NCBI GenBank assembly: GCA_958295485.1 | Contig: OY282354.1 | Location: 3,000,042 to 3,064,041 of the forward strand | DNA length: 64,000 nucleotides | DNA from: an uncultured Gammaproteobacteria bacterium | GTDB lineage: Bacteria > Pseudomonadota > Gammaproteobacteria > Eutrophobiales > Eutrophobiaceae | Direction of reading: 5' to 3' | Shown here: in pieces, positions 42,660 to 50,006 of the stretch | Position numbering within the stretch: position 1 is the first letter of the stretch | Layout of the letters: each line of letters begins with the position of its first letter | Translations under genes and position numbers: made by a program | Notes under the pieces: generated by a model | The model's database searches: none | Told to the model about the DNA's origin: nothing | The model's input: only the letters and a program-made list of their open reading frames with translations

Positions 42660-43589
42660 TTAATGCTCGGGGTATTCAAGAGTCCAGGAGAACTCGAGTC
42701 CCTTGATCATTGCGGTACACGCCTCGTTCATGGGACAAGGGATGCCCAGCTCCCGGCCAAGTCTGGCGATACCGCCGTTCAAGGCATCTACTTCAGTCAG
42801 TCTTTCCGCCATGACGTCCTGCAACATGCTGGGCGGATGGTAATAGGCCTTTTCCCTGCCGTAATCGAGCAGCGCCTCCGGGTCACTGTCTAATGCAATA
42901 CCCAAGGCTTCCGCCACTGCCTCGCCTTCCTTGACCAGGACCGACATGATTTTGCGCACGCCTTCCTGGTCACATGCCACGCCGTGGGGCAGCCGCGTCA
43001 ACGCGCCCATGGCATTAGAGGCGGAATTGAATATGAGTTTAGTCCATTGCGCCCCGCGGGCATCCGCCATGGCCAGGCAGTCTATCCCACTACGGTTAAG
43101 GGCATCCGCCAACTGTTCGACTTCTTCCATGCGGGCCGGTTTGGTTGCAAACGGCCCTATCCAGGTCTTGCCGCCGGCGTCGTGATTGACCACCCCAGGC
43201 CCGGTAATATGTCCCGCCGGGAAAATGGTGCCCTGTATCACCCGCGGCACGTACTCGGCCACTATCTCTTCATTGCCGATGCCGTTTTGCACCGAACAGA
43301 CCGCGCCATCCTCGAAAATCCGCGCGGCCGCCTCAATCGCCGAACGGGTGAACATGGTCTTGGTCGCGATAATGCCGAGCTCACACTGGGGGATTTCTCT
43401 TGCATCCGTCCTGGCATGGACGGTGGCGACAAAATCACTCAGTCCGGTCAGGCGCAAGCCGTTTTTGTTGATGGCGTCCACGTGCTCCCGGGCAAGGTCA
43501 AAAGCCCACGCCTCAACGTCGTCCAACCTGGCCAAGTGCGCCGCATACAAACTGCCAATAGCGCCACAACCAACAATACATACTTTCAT
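42660..43589 (-). CDS. Ketopantoate-reductase-like NAD(P)H oxidoreductase (copy A)
   Basis: A 309-residue PanE/ApbA-family protein. The Rossmann motif is VGCGAIGSLYAAHL; then IIATKTMFTRSAIEAA, SVQNGIGNEEIVAEYV, and a C-terminal helical domain with TKLIFNSASNAMGALTRLPHG (catalytic-Lys region). It is 30 bases from the M24 gene and shares strand and architecture with copy B at 44590. In this context it probably reduces a pathway-specific 2-keto acid or oxidises a 2-hydroxy acid rather than making pantoate. Confidence 0.85.
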   Translation of the reverse strand: MKVCIVGCGAIGSLYAAHLARLDDVEAWAFDLAREHVDAINKNGLRLTGLSDFVATVHARTDAREIPQCELGIIATKTMFTRSAIEAAARIFEDGAVCSVQNGIGNEEIVAEYVPRVIQGTIFPAGHITGPGVVNHDAGGKTWIGPFATKPARMEEVEQLADALNRSGIDCLAMADARGAQWTKLIFNSASNAMGALTRLPHGVACDQEGVRKIMSVLVKEGEAVAEALGIALDSDPEALLDYGREKAYYHPPSMLQDVMAERLTEVDALNGGIARLGRELGIPCPMNEACTAMIKGLEFSWTLEYPEH

Positions 43590-43604
43590 CGAATACTCCT
43601 GTTT

Positions 43605-44543
43605 TTATGTAGCCTCACTGTAAACAACCCGCTCTTCCAGGACCCTGTCTATTCCTTCCATCCAGTCCAGGTTACGCCCAACAACCAATTCCGTCATCTC
43701 AGCGTGATGCGTATTTTTCATAGGAACAGGCTTTGCCTGCAAGCGATATTTTTCAGCAAGTTCTTTAACTTCGGTCGCATTGTCATAAGTCATTATGAAG
43801 TCGCCGCTTAAATTCACACACTTTTGAAAGAGTAAGTTATGATCCACATCATAATGCGTATAAAGCCTTTTTCCTGCATTTTTCCCCCCGGCCGTGTAAG
43901 GGGGATCAATAAAAAATACGGTGTTTTCCTTATCCGTGTATTCATCAAGAACATCAAATGCGTCAGCGTGTCTGAATTCCAACTTTTCAGAAATGAGGGC
44001 GATGTTCCTGAATCTCCTGGCGAGGGTTTCCGGATACCACCTTGAGAGAATACCCTTTCCAGCTTCTCCCTTTTTCAAAAACCCTGAGCCTGCAGCTAAG
44101 ATACCACCATGAAAACAACGGTTTTTTATGATTGTTCTAAATGCGATATCCCGCAGTGAATCAGATCTTCTATTGATTTCATCAGTCGCATTATCGATAT
44201 TCATTTCAAACTCTAATATCCTGTCAGCCAGCCATCCTGCTTCTCCGGAGACAGCAGTTTCCCAAACCGCTGCTATCTCTTTATCCAGTTCAACCATCAA
44301 AGCCGATTTAACCAAATCTTCACAAACCGAGGTCAAGGAAATTATACCCCCTCCGGCAAAGGGCTCCACGAGAAGCTCCGGTTTTTTCTCCCGGGTCATC
44401 AACCATTCCCTTAACCGGGGGATAAACCACGTCTTCCCCCCCGGATACCTGAACGGACTTCGTTGAGGAACTGAGGCAATATTTATGACCTCAGCCGGCA
44501 AATGTCCGAAAACTTCGGCGAGAGGCTGTGGCGCTTTTGTCAT
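43605..44543 (-). CDS. dam: D12-class (Dam-type) N6-adenine DNA methylase, orphan
   Basis: A 312-residue enzyme. Motif I is SPFRYPGGKTWFIPRL, and motif IV is FFIDPPYTAGG (DPPY). VEPFAGGGIISLT and MTYDNATEVKELAEKY are other Dam-like blocks. GGAG lies 7 bases before the ATG. No partner restriction enzyme is adjacent. It sits between two ketopantoate-reductase paralogues in an otherwise metabolic gene cluster, with lower GC than its neighbours, so it looks like a late acquisition. The sequence specificity cannot be read from the sequence. Confidence 0.92.
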   Translation of the reverse strand: MTKAPQPLAEVFGHLPAEVINIASVPQRSPFRYPGGKTWFIPRLREWLMTREKKPELLVEPFAGGGIISLTSVCEDLVKSALMVELDKEIAAVWETAVSGEAGWLADRILEFEMNIDNATDEINRRSDSLRDIAFRTIIKNRCFHGGILAAGSGFLKKGEAGKGILSRWYPETLARRFRNIALISEKLEFRHADAFDVLDEYTDKENTVFFIDPPYTAGGKNAGKRLYTHYDVDHNLLFQKCVNLSGDFIMTYDNATEVKELAEKYRLQAKPVPMKNTHHAEMTELVVGRNLDWMEGIDRVLEERVVYSEAT

Positions 44544-44589
44544 ATCTTTTCTCCAATCATCGTCGCCGGGCGTTCCGGGTCCCTGACAA

Positions 44590-45570
44590 TCAATGACCGG
44601 CGTCCTTTCTCGACCAACTGGATTCGTAGGCTTTTACCAGCCTGTACAGGGTCTCGTGGTATGGCGCCGGGACTCCCGCCTTAATGGCTTCGCGGACGAT
44701 GGCGCCCGTGGTCCAGTTTATTTCCGTCGGGCGTTTGTTACGCACGTCATTCAGCATCGAGGCAACGTGGGCGTATTCTTCACCGCTGGTGTTGCCCCGG
44801 TTGACCGCGTTGACGTTCATTTCCCAGGGGTCATCCGCCAGTGTCACGCCGCGGGCCTTTGCTATGCGCTTGGCTTCATCCATCATGGCATGGACCAGGT
44901 GACCCAAATCTTCCAGCTTGTCTTCAGCGGCAAAGGCCTTGACGTGGGGCAGGTCCGTCAACGCGCTGATACTGTTTACTGCTGAATTAAAGATCAGTTT
45001 AGACCACTGGTGGGGCAACAAGTCTGCATAGGCTTCCGCTTGCAAACCCGATTTATTCATAAGCGCGGTAACTTGCCGGGCATCTTCATAAGTGGCGGGG
45101 CCTTCCGCCCAGGGGCCCATCCAGGTGGCTGTATCCAATTCATATTCCACATGCGTATCGGAGTGACGGACGCCGCTCATAAACGTGACGCCGGATATGA
45201 TCGGCCAATCGCCAAAACGGCTCACCATTTCCTCACAGCCCAGGCCGTTTTGAATCATTAATACATGGGCGCCGGGAAAATACCCTTCCAGGGTCTTGGC
45301 GCCGGCTTCAACTTCCAATGCCTTGGTCGCAATAATGACAAGATTAATATCGCCTGATTCCGCTTCCAGTTCCGCTGGGTCCGTCGAAGCCGTAACGGTC
45401 GCATGTAATTCGGATTTACCACTCACGCGCAGACCCTTGGCGTTCAAGGCCCGGGCGTGTTCTTCCCTGCGCGTCAGTACGGCTGTATCGACTATCGCAC
45501 CCAAGTGACCGGCCAGCAAACTACCGATAGCGCCGGCCCCGACGACACAGACCTTGTTAATCTCTTTCAT
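44590..45570 (-). CDS. Ketopantoate-reductase-like NAD(P)H oxidoreductase (copy B)
   Basis: A 326-residue paralogue of the 42660 gene: VVGAGAIGSLLAGHLG Rossmann motif, LVIIATKALEVEAGAKTL, MIQNGLGCEEMVSRFG, SKLIFNSAVNSISALTDLPH, and VRNKRPTEINWTTGAIV near the C terminus. AGGAT precedes the ATG. The two copies differ widely, so they likely act on different intermediates. Confidence 0.86.
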   Translation of the reverse strand: MKEINKVCVVGAGAIGSLLAGHLGAIVDTAVLTRREEHARALNAKGLRVSGKSELHATVTASTDPAELEAESGDINLVIIATKALEVEAGAKTLEGYFPGAHVLMIQNGLGCEEMVSRFGDWPIISGVTFMSGVRHSDTHVEYELDTATWMGPWAEGPATYEDARQVTALMNKSGLQAEAYADLLPHQWSKLIFNSAVNSISALTDLPHVKAFAAEDKLEDLGHLVHAMMDEAKRIAKARGVTLADDPWEMNVNAVNRGNTSGEEYAHVASMLNDVRNKRPTEINWTTGAIVREAIKAGVPAPYHETLYRLVKAYESSWSRKDAGH

Positions 45571-45599
45571 CCGTTATCCTGATGCCTGCCCCCGCTATC

Positions 45600-45672
45600 C
45601 TGGGCGGAGCGAAGGCCTGTCCTTGAGCGAAGCGAAGGAAAAACCAGATTCTCCACTTCGTTCAAAATGACG
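45600..45672. repeat. Degenerate copy of the dispersed intergenic repeat
   Basis: GCCTGTCCTTGAGCGAAGCG and the trailing TTCGTTCAAAATGACG correspond to GCCTGTCCTTGAACGAAGCG and CAGAATGACG in the copy near 6810-6847. Confidence 0.65.
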
Positions 45673-45716
45673 TATAGTCCCCCGCGGCAAAATTTATCCA
45701 TGCTTCCTGACGCTGA

Positions 45717-46916
45717 TCATACGACCCGCGCGACGATGTCCCTGAACTCAGCATCGGTTACGAGACGGGCGTTTTTCGTGCCGAGCGCTTTTACTTCCGC
45801 CAGCACGCCGGCGCGCCGGTCTTCCGGTATATCCAATCCCAGTTCTTCACCCTTGAGCCTGACGTTGGATAATCCGCTTTTTTTACCCAGCACGATCCGG
45901 CGGTCGGCATGGACGACGTCGGCGGAGTACGGTTCTATGGCTTTCGGGATATGAAACTGATTGGCCACGGCGCCGCTCTCCCGCGTATACAGAAATTCCC
46001 CAACCACGGGCTTCCATCCGTCCACCGTGTAGCCACCAGCCTTTTGCACGACTTGTGACGCTTCTCTTGCCTTGGTCAAATCCAGTTCCACCGGCACGTC
46101 GTACAGGCATTGCAGCGCAAGGGCGACTTCGCAGATGTCCGCATTGCCGGCGCGCTCACCCATACCATTAATCGTCCCTTGTATCCAACGGGCGCCGCCG
46201 CGAACGGCTGCTACCGCAGAGGCAGTCGCAAGACCGAAATCATTGTGACCATGCCAGTGTATCGGGATAGCCGGGCCGACCCAGCTACCGACTTCACCAA
46301 TCAACCATTCCACTGCTTCAGGGGAACAGACCCCAATCGTATCTACCACGGAAACCTCGTCGGCGCCGCGCTCGATTGCCGTTGAATAAACGTCTTGCAG
46401 AAATGCCAAATCACTGCGGGTCGAGTCTACGGCAAAGAAGTTGACCGTTTTCACGCCGTTATCTTTCGCATGTTTGACTGCGTCCGCGACGCGCTTCAAG
46501 ACGACTTCCCTGGTGAAACCATAGGCTTCGATCTTCAAATCACTGGTTGATATTTCAATCAGGACGTGTTCCGTGCCCAATTCAAGGTGGGCATCGATAT
46601 CCGCCTGCATAGCCCGTGCAAAGCCCCAGATCTCCGACTTCAAACCCGCGTCCAATATGCGTTTTACCGCCGAGGTATCATCCGCCGACACTCGGGGAAA
46701 ACCCGATTCTATTCTATCCACGCCCAACTCGCTCAGCTTGCCGGCGATATTGAACTTTTCGTCCGGGGTAAAACACACACCCACGGATTGTTCTCCGTCC
46801 CGTAGCGTCGTGTCATAAAAACGAACGGGCGCAGTCCGGTCAAACCGGGACAGGATGGCATCCGTCCTGTTCAACTCGCTCGTCCAGATTTTATCTTGTG
46901 AAATTATCGCGCTCAT
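45717..46916 (-). CDS. HMGL-like acyltransferase (isopropylmalate/homocitrate synthase family)
   Basis: A 399-residue DRE-TIM enzyme. RFYDTTLRDGEQSVGVCF carries the Arg-Asp catalytic start. IPIHWHGHNDFGLATASAV carries the His-x-His metal ligands, and GTINGMGERAGNADICEVAL is the family block. The C-terminal ~100 residues lack the leucine-binding regulatory domain of LeuA, so it is closer in size to homocitrate synthase/NifV or to retro-Claisen enzymes. It condenses or cleaves an acyl-CoA with a 2-oxo acid; the substrates are unknown. AGGAAA precedes the ATG. Confidence 0.88.
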   Translation of the reverse strand: MSAIISQDKIWTSELNRTDAILSRFDRTAPVRFYDTTLRDGEQSVGVCFTPDEKFNIAGKLSELGVDRIESGFPRVSADDTSAVKRILDAGLKSEIWGFARAMQADIDAHLELGTEHVLIEISTSDLKIEAYGFTREVVLKRVADAVKHAKDNGVKTVNFFAVDSTRSDLAFLQDVYSTAIERGADEVSVVDTIGVCSPEAVEWLIGEVGSWVGPAIPIHWHGHNDFGLATASAVAAVRGGARWIQGTINGMGERAGNADICEVALALQCLYDVPVELDLTKAREASQVVQKAGGYTVDGWKPVVGEFLYTRESGAVANQFHIPKAIEPYSADVVHADRRIVLGKKSGLSNVRLKGEELGLDIPEDRRAGVLAEVKALGTKNARLVTDAEFRDIVARVV

Positions 46917-47013
46917 ATCGTTACTTTCCTGATGGTTGATTAAAAGGAACCTGATTCACATGGACAGACAGGATGAACAGGTTTTTTGATCCTGTCTGTC
47001 CCGTACATCCGGG

Positions 47014-47883
47014 TTAATCCTGACTGAACCAGTCATATAATTCATCCGCCGTTGCAAACCAGACGTCGCTTTTCTCCAATATATGGTCACAGGCCGCTTC
47101 AAAATACTTTATCCTGTGGGGGACGCCCATTATATAGGGATGGATACTCATTGACATGATCCTGGGTTGTTCCTCGCCTTCCTCATAAAGCCGGTCGAAC
47201 TGATCGACGGCGCGGTTCAACCAGACCTCCGACTGATGCTGATGGACGACCATCATGGGCAGGTCACTGAGTTCAAATGAATACGGCATGGCCATTATCG
47301 GCCCCGCGCGGGTTTTCATGGCGACGGGATGTTCATCCATGGGCCAATCGCACACGTACTTGAAACCAGCCCCGGCCAGGTATTCCAGCGTATCCAGGGT
47401 CTCGTGCAGGCCGGGACCCAGCCAGCCCTTGGGGGCCTTGCCCGTATAATTTTTCAGCACGGCATAGGATTTATCAATCGCCTCTTCCTGGTTTTCGATA
47501 ACGTGCATGGCGGCCTGGGCATAACCGTGCCCCATGAAGTCCCAACCGGCATCCAGCATGGCCTTGGCGACCGGCTCGCCTGCGCCTTCACAAACCCGCG
47601 CATTGACGGCGGCGGCGGCCTTGAGATTGCGTTTTGCAAGCGCATCCATGATGCGCCAGATGCCGACGCGCATCCCATACTCATGCCAGGCCCAGTTGGG
47701 GATATTCGGGACGGTCGCAACCCCGGCCGGCGACGTGACGTACTCCCTTGCAACAGGCTTTTCGATGTCCCATTCCTCGACGTTGACCACCAGGTACACC
47801 GCCATGCGCGCGCCATCCGGCAGCTTTATCGGCTCGCGCTGCGGCATGGCCGAATAATCGAATCGTTCGCTGGGTAATTTCAT
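47014..47883 (-). CDS. Polysaccharide-deacetylase-fold hydrolase (allantoinase/PuuE-like)
   Basis: A 289-residue NodB-fold protein. RMAVYLVVNVEEWDIEK opens the barrel (VEEW in place of the usual DDG). MGHGYAQAAMHVIENQEEAI carries the G-H-x-x-x-H-like segment, GWLGPGLHETLDTLEYLAGAGFKYVCDW is the conserved RSPxG-equivalent region, and SIHPYIMGVPHRIKYFE is the late His motif. This layout is that of metal-independent PuuE-type allantoinases and related cyclic-amide hydrolases rather than cell-wall deacetylases. There is no signal peptide, so it is cytosolic. In this cluster a ring-opening amidohydrolase role is plausible. Confidence 0.82.
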   Translation of the reverse strand: MKLPSERFDYSAMPQREPIKLPDGARMAVYLVVNVEEWDIEKPVAREYVTSPAGVATVPNIPNWAWHEYGMRVGIWRIMDALAKRNLKAAAAVNARVCEGAGEPVAKAMLDAGWDFMGHGYAQAAMHVIENQEEAIDKSYAVLKNYTGKAPKGWLGPGLHETLDTLEYLAGAGFKYVCDWPMDEHPVAMKTRAGPIMAMPYSFELSDLPMMVVHQHQSEVWLNRAVDQFDRLYEEGEEQPRIMSMSIHPYIMGVPHRIKYFEAACDHILEKSDVWFATADELYDWFSQD

Positions 47884-47903
47884 TATCGTATTTTATACTT
47901 TTC

Positions 47904-50006
47904 TCAGGCTTTTTCGATGTTACACATCAGACCCTTCAGGTTCGTAGCGCCCATGCCCGGGTCCAGGGGCGGGCCGTCCATGGTCAGTACATTGATATTG
48001 GATTCATTCCAGCCGTAATCGGGCGCGCCTTTTTCCGGAAACCACCAGCCAAATTCGGCGCTGACCACCCTGGGGTCTATCCCGTCAAATAATTTCGCCC
48101 TGAGTCTCACCCGGCCCCTGGGCGTTTCTACCCAGACCCAGTCGCCATCTTCAATCGCTTTTGATTTCGCCAGTTCAGGATGTATCTCAATTAGTGGGTC
48201 GGGGTGGCTCTTCCGCAAATACCCGGACTGGCGAAGTTCAGAGCCGAAATAATTAAAAATACGATGTCCCGTTGTCAACACCACCGGGTACCGGGACACG
48301 AATTCTTCCTCCCTTTCCGGGCTTTCAGGGGGTTCGACAAAATCCGGCAGGGGATCATAACCCCATTCTTCGTACTGTTTCAGATAAAAATCCAGTTTCC
48401 CGGAAGCGGAGTTGAACCCGTATTTCTCATGTTTCCTGAATTCCGGCTCGTTGCGCAAATAAGGCATTTCCCTGAACTCCTCCCAGGTCAAACCCGCCGG
48501 CTCCAGGATAAAGTCCAGCGATTCTTCATAGGTTTCCCAGAATTCATCCTTGAAACCTAATTTTTTCCCCAGCTCGTTCAATATTATATGGTCAGGCCAG
48601 GCCTCTCCCCGCGGTTCCACTGCCTTTAACCGGGGGAAAATATAACCATGGACTTTCCAGTAGTCGGCAATGTTGTCATTTTCCAGCCAGGTCGCGGCCG
48701 GCAACACGACGTCAGCCAACTCCGTGGTGGGCGTCTTAAAAATGTCGGTTGCGACGAAGAATTCCACTTTTTTCAGCGTATCGTAAACCCGGTTGGCGTT
48801 TTCGCGGGCCATCAACTGGTTGCTGGCGAAGACAACCAGGGCGCGCACCGGGTAAGGGTCGCCGGATTCAATGGCATCCCAGACCACGTGCGGCGTGATG
48901 CGATTGATGGAAGCGCCTAATTTATATTTGTCGCCGCCCAGCAGTTTCCGTCGTTGTTCGTCGGGCAGCTGGTCGAACATGGCGAACTTCGCCCGCGGCA
49001 ATCCCGGCGGCAGACCGAAAATCACGTTGCCGCCGGGGACGTCCAGGTTGCCGGTCAGCGCCACCAGGTAAACCAAGGCCCGATCCGCATCGACGCAATT
49101 GACGTTCTGCTCGACGCCGACGCCCCACTGCAAGGCGGCCGGTTTGGTCGTTGCGTACAGCCTGGCTGCTTGAATAATCTTTTCTTTCGGCGCCCAGGTG
49201 ATCTGTTCAACCACGTCCGGCGGGAATTTCTCCAGCCGTTCCTTCAGCTGCTCAAATCCCGTCGTGTACTTGCTGACGAAATCATGGTCGTACAAACCCT
49301 CTTTTACGATGACGTGCATCATGCCCATGGCCAGCGCCGAGTCGGTTGCCGGTCGCAGTCGCAACCAGATATCCGCCTTGTTGGCCAGTTTGCTCCCCCT
49401 GGGATCGATCACGATCAGTTTGGCCCCGCCGGTCAGCGTCTTGGCCAGGTTGATGCCCTTGTTTTCATCCGGGTTTGAAATAAGGTGATTGCTTCCCCAG
49501 GCAACGACGCATTGCGGTTTGTTATCGTAATCGCATAAAGGGATATCCATGCCCATTACCTTGCAGATCGCGATACGCGGCAGGTAGCACATGTGTCCCG
49601 GCGTGAGCACGTTAGGCGAGCCATACAGGTTGGCCACGCGATAGACGAACCGGTGGAAATCACGACCGGTGCCGTGCCCGAAAACAACGGCCTCCGCCCC
49701 TGACTCGGCCTTGATTTGATTCAACTTGTCGGCGACAATCGACAAGGCTTCATCCCAGGACAGCCGCCGCCATTTCCCTTCACCCCGTTCGCCGACGCGT
49801 TGCATGGGGTAAAGCAGTCGGTCCGGATGGGTTTGCAGTTCCAGGAAACCGTGGGCTTTTTTACAGGTATATCCCTTGCTGACCGGGTGTTCCCGATCCG
49901 GCAGGATCTTTACGGGTTCTCCATCTTCCACCGCCACGTAAATCCCGCAACCGCCGTGCCCGCAGGCGCGGCAGATGGTTCTTACCTCAGTTCGGCAGGC
50001 TGTCAT
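47904..50006 (-). CDS. Molybdopterin (bis-MGD) oxidoreductase with an N-terminal 4Fe-4S site
   Basis: The 700 residues carry CRACGHGGC (Cys12, 15, 20) and Cys48, the 4Fe-4S ligands. TPGHMCYLPR gives Cys140 as the likely molybdenum ligand. WGSNHLISNPDEN, VVLPAATWLENDN and the C-terminal molydop_binding domain (TGHRIFNYFGSELRQSGYL) follow. There is no Tat signal, so it is cytosolic, like catabolic formate-dehydrogenase-like or hydratase/hydroxylase enzymes. I start at the ATG at 50006; an in-frame TTG three codons earlier is possible. It overlaps the FO synthase gene by 20 bases. Confidence 0.9.
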   Translation of the reverse strand: MTACRTEVRTICRACGHGGCGIYVAVEDGEPVKILPDREHPVSKGYTCKKAHGFLELQTHPDRLLYPMQRVGERGEGKWRRLSWDEALSIVADKLNQIKAESGAEAVVFGHGTGRDFHRFVYRVANLYGSPNVLTPGHMCYLPRIAICKVMGMDIPLCDYDNKPQCVVAWGSNHLISNPDENKGINLAKTLTGGAKLIVIDPRGSKLANKADIWLRLRPATDSALAMGMMHVIVKEGLYDHDFVSKYTTGFEQLKERLEKFPPDVVEQITWAPKEKIIQAARLYATTKPAALQWGVGVEQNVNCVDADRALVYLVALTGNLDVPGGNVIFGLPPGLPRAKFAMFDQLPDEQRRKLLGGDKYKLGASINRITPHVVWDAIESGDPYPVRALVVFASNQLMARENANRVYDTLKKVEFFVATDIFKTPTTELADVVLPAATWLENDNIADYWKVHGYIFPRLKAVEPRGEAWPDHIILNELGKKLGFKDEFWETYEESLDFILEPAGLTWEEFREMPYLRNEPEFRKHEKYGFNSASGKLDFYLKQYEEWGYDPLPDFVEPPESPEREEEFVSRYPVVLTTGHRIFNYFGSELRQSGYLRKSHPDPLIEIHPELAKSKAIEDGDWVWVETPRGRVRLRAKLFDGIDPRVVSAEFGWWFPEKGAPDYGWNESNINVLTMDGPPLDPGMGATNLKGLMCNIEKA

